Source: RHKX01 sp963826475 (GTDB lineage Bacteria > Actinomycetota > Thermoleophilia > Solirubrobacterales > 70-9). From it: a stretch of 64,000 nt of DNA. The stretch spans positions 1,736,001 through 1,800,000 of the forward strand of contig CAWGXC010000003.1 in assembly GCA_963826475.1 (NCBI GenBank). The letters are read 5' to 3'. The position numbers were made by a program, and so were the translations under genes. The notes under the pieces were generated by a model, which saw only the letters and a list, made by a program, of their open reading frames with translations, searched no databases and had not been told where the DNA came from. This document shows, in pieces, positions 16,747 through 25,228 of the stretch (positions are counted from its first letter, which is position 1; each line of letters starts with the position of its first letter).

Positions 16747-18054
16747 TCAGAGCGACCGCTCGTCCCTCGGCACCTTCGGCATCTCGCTCGTGATCCGCTG
16801 CATCGTCCCCAGGAACTTGTAGACCTCGGGATAGACGATCGGCTTGCCGTTGTTGAGCACGGCAACCGAGATCGCCCGCTCCGGGTCAGCCCAGGCGAGC
16901 ATGTTGGTGAAGCCGAGATGACCGAACGCGTGCTGGGTATCGCGGCCGTAGAGGCTGAGCAGCTGGGCTCCGAGCATCAACCCGTACGAGAAGCGCGTCG
17001 GGAAGCCGAGTGACAGATCGATCTCGAGATGGGACTGCTCGGTGAGGGCGCGACGGATCGTCTCGGTCTCGATCACCCGGACCCCATCGAGCTCGCCGCC
17101 GCATCGCATCACCTCGAAGAAGCGCGAGAGCTCGTTGGCGGTGGTGACCGTATTGGCCGAGGGGACGATGCCGGTCAGGTATCGCGGGTCGTTGGTCAGG
17201 TCGACGAGATCGTCGAGCCCGCTGCCGAGCGCACGGCTCAGCAGGTTCGAGAACGGCGGCGCGGTTGGGGGACCGGTGATGTAGTTGAGCGCCACGGTTC
17301 CCACGTCCTCGGGAGCAACGCCGTAGTTGGTCCAGCGGAAGCCGAGGGGGTCGAGGAATTCCTCGGCGAGGACCGAGCGGATGTCCCTGCCGGTCACCCG
17401 GTGGACGACCTCGCCGAGGATGAAGCCGCCGGAGACGGCGTGGTAGGCGAGGCGGGCACCGGCCTTGCTGGAAGGCGTCGCACCACTGAGCGCATCGGCC
17501 AGCAGCTCGCGGTTGCTGATGTTGTCGAGGTCGAGCACGCTGCTCGGCAGGTTGGGGACGCCGGCACGATGGGCGAGGACATGGCCGATCGTGATGGCGC
17601 CCTTGCCGTTGCGCTCGTAGCCTGGGATGTATTCGGCGATCGGGTCGTCGAGGTCGAACAGGCCCCGCTCGCAGAGCTTGTGCACGACGAATGCCGTGAT
17701 CGCCTTCGAGGTCGAGTAGACGCAGAATGGCGTCTCCGGAGTCGCCGCGACCTTTGGCACCTCGGCGTCGTCGCCGGGACCGTTGCCGCGGGCGTGGCCG
17801 ACGGCCCGGTCGAGGATCACCGCGCCGTTACGTCGGACGCAGATCTGCAGCGCCGGATGGACCCCGCTGCGGTACCAGTCAAGGACGGCGGCCCAGATCG
17901 ACTCGACGTTCTTCGGCCCGACCCCTCCCGCCCCCGGCGGGGACTCTTCGCCGACGGTGGTGACCGAGTCGAGATCGCGCGGGATGCGCGCGCGGCGCAA
18001 CGGATCGGGGAGACCGAGCGGCGGCCTCGGGACGGACGGAATCAGCGCGGCCAT
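16747..18054 (-). CDS. Serine hydrolase of the beta-lactamase/EstB family
   Basis: A 435-residue protein with the penicillin-binding fold of class C beta-lactamases and EstB-like esterases. Nucleophile Ser114 and Lys117 form the S-x-x-K motif (V-Y-S-T-S-K-A-I-T). Tyr204 stands where the Y-x-N motif is expected but the third residue is Ala, and H-L-G-F-T-N near the C-terminus replaces K-T-G. This pattern is more typical of esterases or transesterases than of true beta-lactamases. No signal peptide is evident, so it is probably cytoplasmic. It is the first gene of a two-gene unit with the membrane acyltransferase. Confidence 0.88.
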   Translation of the reverse strand: MAALIPSVPRPPLGLPDPLRRARIPRDLDSVTTVGEESPPGAGGVGPKNVESIWAAVLDWYRSGVHPALQICVRRNGAVILDRAVGHARGNGPGDDAEVPKVAATPETPFCVYSTSKAITAFVVHKLCERGLFDLDDPIAEYIPGYERNGKGAITIGHVLAHRAGVPNLPSSVLDLDNISNRELLADALSGATPSSKAGARLAYHAVSGGFILGEVVHRVTGRDIRSVLAEEFLDPLGFRWTNYGVAPEDVGTVALNYITGPPTAPPFSNLLSRALGSGLDDLVDLTNDPRYLTGIVPSANTVTTANELSRFFEVMRCGGELDGVRVIETETIRRALTEQSHLEIDLSLGFPTRFSYGLMLGAQLLSLYGRDTQHAFGHLGFTNMLAWADPERAISVAVLNNGKPIVYPEVYKFLGTMQRITSEMPKVPRDERSL

Positions 18055-18190
18055 TGGCCGCCGATCCTCCGTCGGCTGCTGCGTGGCATCTCCATCCCTA
18101 CTCCCGTCGCGATCCTATTGAGAACTGGGGCCCGGGCCGCCGATCAGCGTGTAGTTTGCCCCGGAGCGAGGCGGACGAAGGAGGTTCGAG

Positions 18191-18661
18191 ATGGCCGAGG
18201 ACGAGCATGGGGGCGGCGGGGAGCTGCCGGAGCAGGTCGACGCCGAGGAGGCCCGGGTGTTGATCGCCGGCGGCAAGGTCCGGGTCCTCGACATCCGTAG
18301 CGAGGACGATTTCGCGGCGGAGCGGATCACCGGTTCGGTGCACTGCGATCCCGACGAGATCGAGGACGAGCTCGACAACGACCCGGCGGATCAGGAGCGA
18401 GGCGTCTTGATCCTCTGCGAGGACGGATCGCGCAGCGCCGAGCTGGCCGAGCGCCTGCGCGGCGGTGACGTTCGCGTGACGAGCATCGACGGCGGCTTTG
18501 ATGCCTGGGTCGGCGATCACCTGCCGACCGCACCGACTCCCGACGAGGAATACGAGGGCCCGAAGGTGACGGTGCCCGGTGCCGTGGCTTCAAGCGGTCC
18601 CGAAGAGGACGAGGACGAGGACGAAGAGCCTGATGACGAAGAGCCCTCCGAGGAGGGTTAG
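18191..18661 (+). CDS. Rhodanese-domain protein with acidic tail
   Basis: A 156-residue protein. The rhodanese domain occupies residues about 15-110, with V-L-D-I-R-S-E-D-D-F, the active-site loop C-E-D-G-S-R-S at 76-82 (Cys76 would carry the persulfide) and I-D-G-G-F-D-A-W. The last 35 residues are almost entirely Asp, Glu and Pro. Rhodaneses move sulfane sulfur; a single domain of this kind is often a carrier protein. GGAGG lies nine bases before the ATG. The gene converges on the SDR gene with only three bases between stops. Confidence 0.9.
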   Translation: MAEDEHGGGGELPEQVDAEEARVLIAGGKVRVLDIRSEDDFAAERITGSVHCDPDEIEDELDNDPADQERGVLILCEDGSRSAELAERLRGGDVRVTSIDGGFDAWVGDHLPTAPTPDEEYEGPKVTVPGAVASSGPEEDEDEDEEPDDEEPSEEG

Positions 18662-18664
18662 GAA

Positions 18665-19555
18665 CTAGCCCTTCGCTGCGGGCTCCTCGTCAGAGCTCGC
18701 CTCGTGCTCCTCTGAGGTGCTGTGGGCGGCGCGCTCCTCGTAGGCCGCACGCTTGGAATCGTCGACCTCGGCCAGGACCTTGTCGGCCTTCATGATTCGG
18801 GCGATCGCCTCGCGGCCGCTGCGGGGCACGAGGTTGAGGACTACGGCGATGCCGGCGGACGCCCTCGGCACCCAGACGTCGAAACGGTTCGTCTCGATCG
18901 CCTCGACGATCGCGTCGGCGACCTCCTCCGGCTCCAGCTTCTTGACACCGCGGGTGTCGGTCAGCCCGCTGCCGAGCTCCGTGTTGACGACGGCCGGCAT
19001 CACGCAGGAGACCTCGATCCCCTTATCGCGGTTCTCGAGGCGGACGGCCTCGCTGAGCCCGACGACCGCGTGCTTGGTCGCGCTGTAGGTGGCACCACCG
19101 GGGATCCCGGCCTTACCCGCCTGGCTGGCGATGTTGACGATATGACCGCTGCGACGGGGGATCATCCGCTCGAGCGCCAGCTTGGTGCCGAAGATGACTC
19201 CATGGAGGTTGATGTCGATCATCATCCGCGCGGTCTCGTCGCTCTCGTCGGCGAAGGCGCCCAGGGGCATGATCCCGGCGTTGTTGATGACGACGTCGAT
19301 CGGCCCGAGCTCCTTCTCAGCAGCGTCGAGGTAGCGCTCGAAGGATCCGCGGTCGGTGACGTCGAGCTCGAACGCGACCGCGCCGCCGCCGAGCTCGGTC
19401 GCCGTCCCCTCGGCGAGCGCGAGGTCGAGATCGCCGATCGCGACGCGCGCTCCCTTGCGCACGAGCGCGGTGGCGGTCGCCTTGCCGATACCCCGGGCAC
19501 CACCCGTGATCGCCACGACCTTGCCGGATACGGACTTGACCTGCTTGCGCGCCAT
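18665..19555 (-). CDS. Short-chain dehydrogenase/reductase
   Basis: A 296-residue classical SDR oxidoreductase. The nucleotide-binding motif T-G-G-A-R-G-I-G is at 17-24, N-N-A-G-I at 91-95, and the catalytic Ser144, Tyr157 and Lys161 (Y-x-x-x-K) are all present. A Glu-rich tail of about 40 residues follows the core. I chose the ATG at 19555 because AGGAGA precedes it closely; the open frame upstream lies inside the neighbouring peptidase gene. The substrate is unknown. Confidence 0.92.
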   Translation of the reverse strand: MARKQVKSVSGKVVAITGGARGIGKATATALVRKGARVAIGDLDLALAEGTATELGGGAVAFELDVTDRGSFERYLDAAEKELGPIDVVINNAGIMPLGAFADESDETARMMIDINLHGVIFGTKLALERMIPRRSGHIVNIASQAGKAGIPGGATYSATKHAVVGLSEAVRLENRDKGIEVSCVMPAVVNTELGSGLTDTRGVKKLEPEEVADAIVEAIETNRFDVWVPRASAGIAVVLNLVPRSGREAIARIMKADKVLAEVDDSKRAAYEERAAHSTSEEHEASSDEEPAAKG

Positions 19556-19625
19556 CGACAATCTCCTGTTCGCCCCGCTGGAAGTTCCTCGCGGATCATG
19601 CCGCACCGTGTCGGCGGGCGTCGGA

Positions 19626-20777
19626 TCAGTCGGCGAGGAGGGCCGCGATGACCGCCAGCGCCACCTCCGCCCGTGGCTCGATCGAGTCGAGCAACAGGTA
19701 CTCCCCAGGGTTGTGCGCGTAACCCCCGAGCGGGCCGAGCCCGTCGATCGCGAGCGGCACGTGGGGGGCGATGTTGCTCGCGTCGCTCGCGCCGCCCCTC
19801 GCGGTTGCGACGATCGGCCTGCCGAGCAGCTCGCTCGCACGAGCGAGGGTTGGCGCGCTGATCTCGCGCGCGTCCATTCCCGGCCACAGGCGCAACCGCT
19901 CGGTCGAGAACCCCACGCCATCGGCGTCGTTCGGAACCGAGGCGATCACCGGGCCGAACGCGTCCTCGTGATCGGCGCGCATGTCGACGTAGAGCTCGCC
20001 GGCACCGGGGACGGCGTTCATCGCCTCGCCGGAGCTCATCATCGTCGGTACCACCGTGAGCGCCTCCGGACCGTCCGGATCGTGCAGCTCGGCGAGGGCC
20101 TGCGCAACGCCGGCGAGCGCAAGCAGGGCACTTCGTCCGGCATCCGGGTTGGCGCCGGAGTGCGCGGCGACGCCGTCCGCATCGACCCTGATGGCGGCGG
20201 CGGCCTTGCGCTTGACCACCAACGCCTCGGTCCCGTCGGCGAGCCGCTCGCCGCCCTCGAAGCAGAGGCAAGCGTCGAAGCCCGCGAAGGCGGGGCCGTG
20301 CGCGAAGGGTGACGTCCTGAACTCCTCGTCGTTGACGAGGAGCAGCGCGATCTCGGCGAACGAGTCGGAGCATTCGACCATCGATCGCAGCACGCCGATC
20401 GCGAGCGCGTCCCCACCCTTCATGTCGATCGTGCCCGAGCCGTGCAGGAGGTTGCCGTCGGCGCTTGCCGGCCGATGGCGCTCGTGGGCGATCACGGTGT
20501 CGAGGTGGCCGACGAGCAGGATGCGGGCGCGACCGGCCCCCACGAGCCTGGCGAGGAGGTCGGGGGCGTGGCCGGGTGAGGAGCAGGGCGGGCGCTCGAC
20601 GACCGCTTCGGCCGGGAGCATCGTCGTCGCCGCCTCGACCGCTGCCTCGGCGGCCACCGCATCTCCCGACGGGCTCGAGATGGCCACGAGCTCGGTCGTC
20701 TCCCGCACGGCGCGCGCGGCGATGATCGCGGCGCTCCGGCGTCGCCACTCGGAGTCGAGGTGGACGTGAGTGCTCAT
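19626..20777 (-). CDS. M20-family metallopeptidase/deacylase
   Basis: A 383-residue zinc hydrolase of the M20 family (carboxypeptidase G2, ArgE, DapE and similar). The metal ligands and catalytic residues are in order: H91-L-D93 (G-H-L-D-T-V), D118 (G-T-I-D-M-K-G-G), and E151/E152 (V-N-D-E-E). The lid domain lies around 190-300. The open frame extends far upstream, but the ATG at 20777 begins the fold and separates the gene from the divergent MBL gene at 20820. The likely substrate is an N-acyl or small peptide bond, not determinable further. Confidence 0.88.
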   Translation of the reverse strand: MSTHVHLDSEWRRRSAAIIAARAVRETTELVAISSPSGDAVAAEAAVEAATTMLPAEAVVERPPCSSPGHAPDLLARLVGAGRARILLVGHLDTVIAHERHRPASADGNLLHGSGTIDMKGGDALAIGVLRSMVECSDSFAEIALLLVNDEEFRTSPFAHGPAFAGFDACLCFEGGERLADGTEALVVKRKAAAAIRVDADGVAAHSGANPDAGRSALLALAGVAQALAELHDPDGPEALTVVPTMMSSGEAMNAVPGAGELYVDMRADHEDAFGPVIASVPNDADGVGFSTERLRLWPGMDAREISAPTLARASELLGRPIVATARGGASDASNIAPHVPLAIDGLGPLGGYAHNPGEYLLLDSIEPRAEVALAVIAALLAD

Positions 20778-20819
20778 CGGAGCGGAGCAACCTACCGGCG
20801 CTGATAGCTTGACCGCGGG

Positions 20820-21890
20820 TTGGCAGCGAACAGGGGCACCGGAATCGGCGAGCGCACCCCGCTGGGTGAGCCGGCGGACTTCTCCGGCGGATTGATCGAG
20901 CTGGCCGACCGGGCCTGGGCGTGGCTGCAGCCGAACGGCGGACTCGGCGAGTCGAACGCGGGGCTGATCGCGGGAGCGGGCGAGAGCCTCCTCATCGACA
21001 CGCTCTGGGACGCCCGTCTGACGCGCTCGATGCTCGACGCGATGGACCCGATCACCGTGGGGGCGGGCGCTCCGATCAGTCGGCTGCTCAACACCCACGG
21101 CGACGGCGACCACTGGTACGGGAACGGGCTGCTCGACGCCGACGTCGAGATCGTCGCCTCCGAGGCCGCGATCGCGCAGATGACGCAGGAGCCTCCCGCG
21201 ATGCTCACGCGGCTCGCCCCCGTCGGCACGATCGCCGGCCTTGCTGGACGCCTGCCGCTGATGCCGGGACGCTCCTCGATGCGCGGCCTCGCCCGCTTCG
21301 GTGACGCTCTGTCCTGTTACGAGTTCGGCGGTCTGCATCCCCGGATTCCGGGGCGGTCCTTCGCCGGCTCCCTCGAGCTCGAGGTCGGAGGCAGGCGCGT
21401 GGAGGTGACCGAGGTCGGTCCGGCGCACACCGGCGGGGACGCGATCGTCTGGCTGGCCGACGCCCGGATCGCCTTCGTCGGCGACATCGTCTTCAACGGC
21501 GTCACGCCGATCATCTGGGCGGGGCCCGTCGACAACTGGCTCGCCGCGATCGACCGGATCGAAGCACTCGAGCCCGACATCGTCGTCGGTGGGCACGGGC
21601 CCCCCTGCGGGGTCGCCGAGCTGCGGGTGCTCCGCGACTACTGGACCTGGCTGCGGGAGGAGGTGGCGAGGGCGGGGGAAGAGAAGCCCGGCGACCTCGC
21701 CGAGCGGCTGCTGGACTCCCCCGGCTTCCGGGACGCGCCGTGGGGGGCCTGGGGCTACCCCGAGCGCAACCTCGTCAACGCCGCGCGGATCGCCGCCACG
21801 CTCGACGGCACCGCCGGCCCGCTGGGTACGCCGGAGCGGATCAAGCTGATCGCCGCCATGGGTGCCCTGGCTGAACGCTTGGCCGCCTGA
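20820..21890 (+). CDS. MBL-fold metallo-hydrolase
   Basis: A 356-residue metallo-beta-lactamase-fold protein. The first metal motif reads T-H-G-D-G-D-H (92-98), so the usual H-x-H-x-D-H has Asp in place of the second His. The later ligands G-P-A-H-T-G-G-D, F-V-G-D-I-V-F and V-G-G-H-G-P are present. The family includes lactonases, sulfatases and thioesterases, and the substrate is unknown. The start seems to be TTG 20820, with a TAGCTT hexamer nine bases upstream. It is divergent from the M20 peptidase. Confidence 0.85.
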   Translation: MAANRGTGIGERTPLGEPADFSGGLIELADRAWAWLQPNGGLGESNAGLIAGAGESLLIDTLWDARLTRSMLDAMDPITVGAGAPISRLLNTHGDGDHWYGNGLLDADVEIVASEAAIAQMTQEPPAMLTRLAPVGTIAGLAGRLPLMPGRSSMRGLARFGDALSCYEFGGLHPRIPGRSFAGSLELEVGGRRVEVTEVGPAHTGGDAIVWLADARIAFVGDIVFNGVTPIIWAGPVDNWLAAIDRIEALEPDIVVGGHGPPCGVAELRVLRDYWTWLREEVARAGEEKPGDLAERLLDSPGFRDAPWGAWGYPERNLVNAARIAATLDGTAGPLGTPERIKLIAAMGALAERLAA

Positions 21891-21968
21891 CCCCGCCCCG
21901 AGGGTCGAGTTTGGGTCGGTATCCGGCTCGAAGTCGCCCCTCGCCGGCGATCAGACCGTGGACCCCCG

Positions 21969-22337
21969 CTAGTTGCGCTCGATCATCTCGATCCGGTATC
22001 CGTCCGGATCGCGCACGAAGCAGATGCGCGAGCCGCCCTCGCTGACGGTGTAGGGCGGCTTCTCCGGCTCGATGCCCACGTCGGCCAGCCGCTCGAGAGT
22101 TCCGTCGAGGTCGGACGCCGTGATCGCGATATGGCCGTACCCGGTGCCGATCTCGTAGGGCTCGGTGACGTCGTGGTTGTGCGTGAGCTCGAGCCTCGGG
22201 CCGTCACCGGGGATCCCCATGAAGACGTTCGTGGCGTCATCGCCGATCGGCATCCGGCGGAGGACTTCGAACCCGAGCTTCTCGTAGAACTCGACCGACC
22301 TGTCGGGGTCGAGGACGCGATAGCAGGTGTGGATCAG
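21969..22337 (-). CDS. VOC/glyoxalase-family protein with probable CTG start
   Basis: A 122-residue vicinal-oxygen-chelate protein related to lactoylglutathione lyase. Both beta-alpha-beta-beta-beta halves are present: I-H-T-C-Y-R-V-L-D-P-D-R-S-V-E-F-Y-E-K-L-G-F-E (start) and Y-G-H-I-A-I-T-A-S-D-L-D (second half), ending F-V-R-D-P-D-G-Y-R-I-E-M-I. The first in-frame ATG is at 22253 and would remove the first half. The only start that keeps the fold is CTG at 22337, which overlaps the stop of the upstream permease as CTGA, so translational coupling is likely. His and Glu metal ligands of glyoxalase I appear at the expected places. It probably detoxifies a reactive aldehyde or thiol adduct. Confidence 0.8.
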   Translation of the reverse strand: MIHTCYRVLDPDRSVEFYEKLGFEVLRRMPIGDDATNVFMGIPGDGPRLELTHNHDVTEPYEIGTGYGHIAITASDLDGTLERLADVGIEPEKPPYTVSEGGSRICFVRDPDGYRIEMIERN

Positions 22338-23581
22338 CTCGCCGATGTGCCCAGACTAGCGCGCTCCTGCCGGGCCGTCTCGAACTGGTGGAGGCAGTGC
22401 TCCGAGCAGAAGTAGAACGTCTGCCCGTCGGCGGCCTTGGTGATGGCCTTTGCCCGGTCAACCTTCATCCCGCAGACCGGATCGGTGACGCCGCGCCTTG
22501 CGGTCAGCCAGAACAAGGCGACGAAGATGACCAGCCCGAGCAAGTTCAAGACCAGCTTGTAGTCGAGCTCGATCGACCCGAAGATGTCGGTCCGGCTCGG
22601 CCGAGGGCCACCCGGGATCAGCCCGGCGCCGCTGAAGATCGCATCGATGGCGAGGGCCGCAATCACCATCGTCACGAACATCAGGGCCGTGATCCTGAGG
22701 GCGAACGCGGTGCCGTAGTACTTTCGGTAGGCGGCGATGATCGGCAGGATGATGAGGTCGGCGAAGATGAATGCCATCACCCCGGCGAAGCTGATGCCAC
22801 CCGACCACATCACCGCGGCGAGCGGAACGTTGCCGACCGAGCAGACGAAGCTCAACACGGCGATGATGGGGCCGATGAACGCTCCCCAGAGCGTCTGTAC
22901 CAGCGTCGGCGAATCGGTCAGGAACAGCCCGTTGAAGAAGTCGTCCCCAAGCTGGGCGACGAAGCCGGCGAGCAGGAAGCCCGTCGCGATCTCCTTCCAG
23001 AGCATCTGCCAATCGCCACGGAAGTTGTGAGCCACGTCTGACCAGGCGGACGCGGACGTGAGCCGCTCGCGCCATGTCAGCCGCTCGCCCGCCACGTGGT
23101 GCTGGTGGCCGGTCTCCGCCGCCCGTGCGTGCTCGCGCGCGTCTTCCTCGAGCCTGCGGGAGACGAAGAGGCGGAGCATCACCGCCATCAGGACGATCAT
23201 GATCAGCCCACCGATGTACTCCGCGAGCGCGAACTGCCAGCCGATCAGCACCCAGAGGACCAGCCCGAGCTCCCAGACGAGGTTGGTCGAGGCGAACTGA
23301 AACGTCAGCGCGGAGGCGGCTGAGGCTCCCTTCTGGAAAAGGCTCTTGGCGATCGCGATCGCCGCGTAGGAGCAGGACGAGGAGGCCGCGCCGAGGCCGG
23401 TCGCCTTGGCCAGCGGCCGCAGTCCGCCGCCCGCCAAGGCCTCCTCAACGCGCTCTCGCGGAACCCAAGCCTGGACGATGGCGCTGATCGCGAAGCCGAG
23501 CACGAGGGCCCACCAGACTTCCCAGGCCATCAGGAAGGAGTCCTTGAGGCCGTCGCCGATCGTTGAAAGGAGGTCGCTCAC
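22334..23581 (-). CDS. DUF318/ArsP-like permease with C-terminal YHS domain
   Basis: A 415-residue membrane protein. Eight or so helices carry the hallmarks of the DUF318 permease family (G-A-A-S-S-S-C-S-Y-A-A near residue 65 and V-C-S-V-G-N-V-P-L-A-A-V-M near 250), a family that includes ArsP, an exporter of trivalent organoarsenicals. A C-terminal YHS metal-binding domain follows (T-D-P-V-C-G-M-K-V and F-Y-F-C-S-E-H-C), usual in copper and heavy-metal proteins. A CsoR-like operator covers the promoter. The start GTG 23581 lies seven bases after a TACATT hexamer. The gene overlaps the VOC gene by four bases. A metal or metalloid efflux role is inferred. Confidence 0.85.
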   Translation of the reverse strand: MSDLLSTIGDGLKDSFLMAWEVWWALVLGFAISAIVQAWVPRERVEEALAGGGLRPLAKATGLGAASSSCSYAAIAIAKSLFQKGASAASALTFQFASTNLVWELGLVLWVLIGWQFALAEYIGGLIMIVLMAVMLRLFVSRRLEEDAREHARAAETGHQHHVAGERLTWRERLTSASAWSDVAHNFRGDWQMLWKEIATGFLLAGFVAQLGDDFFNGLFLTDSPTLVQTLWGAFIGPIIAVLSFVCSVGNVPLAAVMWSGGISFAGVMAFIFADLIILPIIAAYRKYYGTAFALRITALMFVTMVIAALAIDAIFSGAGLIPGGPRPSRTDIFGSIELDYKLVLNLLGLVIFVALFWLTARRGVTDPVCGMKVDRAKAITKAADGQTFYFCSEHCLHQFETARQERASLGTSAS

Positions 23582-23588
23582 CTCCCGG

Positions 23589-23615
23589 AATGTATCAATA
23601 CCCCCCGGGGGTTAC
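23589..23615 (-). promoter_or_regulatory. Putative CsoR-type operator and -10 box
   Basis: On the minus strand, TAACCCCCGGGGGGTATT is a near-perfect inverted repeat of the G-tract kind bound by CsoR/RcnR/CstR metal- or sulfur-sensing repressors. It is followed by TACATT at 23589-23594, a plausible -10 box seven bases before the permease GTG. The operator falls in the -35/-10 spacer, where a repressor would block polymerase. No csoR gene is in the window. Confidence 0.6.
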
Positions 23616-23618
23616 CGA

Positions 23619-24896
23619 TCAGAAGCCGGCGGGGTGCCTGACGGCCCAGGACTGACCTGATTCCCAGCTCGAGGCGCTGGCGCTCCATCGCGGCCCGTCG
23701 CCGCCGGTGTCGGAGGTGTCGAAGCGGAGACCGGCGATCATCATCCAGGCGTGCCCGGAGTTGGCGTAGACCGTGATCCAGTTGCCGGCGCCCTCCTCGC
23801 CCCAGTAGCCGAGGCCGGTGGAGTCGAGCGGGCTCGAGAGAAAGCCGCCGCCATGGAGCGCGTAGCTGACCGCGCCCGAGCAGTCATAGCCGGAGGAGTC
23901 GAACGAGCCGTGGCCGCCACCCCAGACGTAGGGCATATCGCTGATCGCGTTGGCGGCCTCGATGGCGGCCACGACCTGCGGTGGTGCGTCGGCCGGCGGC
24001 GTGGCGGTGCCGTCGGAGTTCAGGGTCGCGGAGGAGCCCGATGGCGCGGGTGCCGGCGCGGAGACCGGGGGCGCGGCGACGTCGGGCGACTCCGGCGTCG
24101 CCGGGACCGGAGGCGGCACGGCGGCACGGCGCTGCTGCGCCTTGGAGATGCCCTTCTGGAGGCTGTCCTCGCGACCGGCGAGACGGCTCAGGGTCTCCCT
24201 GCGCGCGGCCTTGGCGGCGGCCAGATCGGCTTCCTGCGACTCGAGCGAGGCGCGGACGTCGGCGAGGTGGGCCTGGCGGTCGGCGATCTGGTTGCGGGCG
24301 TCCTGGATGCGGGTCTTGGCGGCCTCGAGGCGAGCGACCGTGTCGGCGGCGTCGGCGCGCAGGTCGGTGACCCGCGTGACGGTCGCTGCCTGGTAGTCGT
24401 GGATCCGGCCGAGGTACTCGGCGTCGACGGAGGCGTCCTCCCAGCTGGAGGACTGCATCAGGGCGTCGAGGACGCTCGGGTCGTCGGACTTGTAGACGCC
24501 GACGACGATTCGCTCGAGCTCATGGACCGCGCGCTTGAGCTGAGCGCGGACGTCGCGGAGGTGATCGCGGCCGTCGGCCAGGTCGTTGGCTGCCGCGTCG
24601 AGCTCCTTCTCCTTGGCGGCGAGCTCGGCGGCCGCGGCCTCCTCCTGCTGACGGGCGTCGGAGACCTTGGCGATCAGGGCGTTGATCTGCGAGTTGCTCG
24701 CCGCGATCTGGTCGGCGACGTTGGCCTGCTGATCGCGAACGTTCGAGAGCTGGTCCTGTTTCGCCGCGATGCTGGCGTCGGCGGGGTCGCTGACCAGCGC
24801 AAGAGCGACCGCACAAGCGGCGATCAGCAGCGTGACTGCGAGCGCGAGGCGGGCGAAAGGACTTCCGTGCCTCGTGTTGAAGGGATGGGGTCGCAT
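23619..24896 (-). CDS. Secreted coiled-coil NlpC/P60-like endopeptidase
   Basis: A 425-residue exported protein of the RipA/PcsB type. The signal peptide spans about residues 15-42. A long coiled coil (about 45-260) is rich in Asp/Ala/Gln, then comes a Pro/Ala-rich linker (265-310). The C-terminal domain has M-P-Y-V-W-G-G-G-H, nucleophile candidate Cys339 (Y-D-C-S-G-A-V) and His382 (N-S-G-H-A-W), the NlpC/P60 Cys-His pair. Such proteins cut peptidoglycan stem peptides during division, with the coiled coil controlling activity. The ATG follows directly on the stop of a small membrane-protein gene, so translation is probably coupled. Confidence 0.88.
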   Translation of the reverse strand: MRPHPFNTRHGSPFARLALAVTLLIAACAVALALVSDPADASIAAKQDQLSNVRDQQANVADQIAASNSQINALIAKVSDARQQEEAAAAELAAKEKELDAAANDLADGRDHLRDVRAQLKRAVHELERIVVGVYKSDDPSVLDALMQSSSWEDASVDAEYLGRIHDYQAATVTRVTDLRADAADTVARLEAAKTRIQDARNQIADRQAHLADVRASLESQEADLAAAKAARRETLSRLAGREDSLQKGISKAQQRRAAVPPPVPATPESPDVAAPPVSAPAPAPSGSSATLNSDGTATPPADAPPQVVAAIEAANAISDMPYVWGGGHGSFDSSGYDCSGAVSYALHGGGFLSSPLDSTGLGYWGEEGAGNWITVYANSGHAWMMIAGLRFDTSDTGGDGPRWSASASSWESGQSWAVRHPAGF

Positions 24897-25118
24897 CTAA
24901 GAGATCCGAGGGGCGAGAAACCCGCTCGGGACGCGGCAGGCTAGCGAGGAGGGGCCCTCGTGCAAGCTCTTGCTAACAGAACTGCATGGGATCTTGCGTG
25001 CAGCTGCGCGCGATGAATCGGCGGTGGCGAGGACGATCGTGATGGCGACGAGGCAGATCACGCCTACCAGAAGGCTGATCCGGGTGTAGATCTGGGCGGA
25101 GCGGGATCCGGGGGTCAT
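24897..25118 (-). CDS. Small membrane protein upstream of the endopeptidase
   Basis: A 73-residue protein with one strong membrane helix (residues about 12-33, I-S-L-L-V-G-V-I-C-L-V-A-I-T-I-V-L) and a short polar, Ser/Arg-rich tail with two cysteines. GGAAGGTGA lies just before the ATG, a convincing ribosome-binding site. The stop codon TAG is immediately followed by the ATG of the NlpC/P60-like gene. No family is recognised. The linkage suggests it works with, or only serves to couple translation of, the endopeptidase. Confidence 0.6.
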   Translation of the reverse strand: MTPGSRSAQIYTRISLLVGVICLVAITIVLATADSSRAAARKIPCSSVSKSLHEGPSSLACRVPSGFLAPRIS

Positions 25119-25228
25119 CAGGTCACCTTCCGTTCGGTTCCTTGCCGATGAAGTTTATGAGCGTCCTGTTAAGACGCTAACGCAATGCTAGCCGCAAAGT
25201 CGCGGATCGGGGCCGGGAGGCGCCCAGC

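Noticed and set aside
20778..21596. Upstream extension of the M20 peptidase to 656 residues
   Set aside because: The extension is antisense to the MBL-fold gene and carries no domain; the peptidase fold begins at the ATG at 20777.
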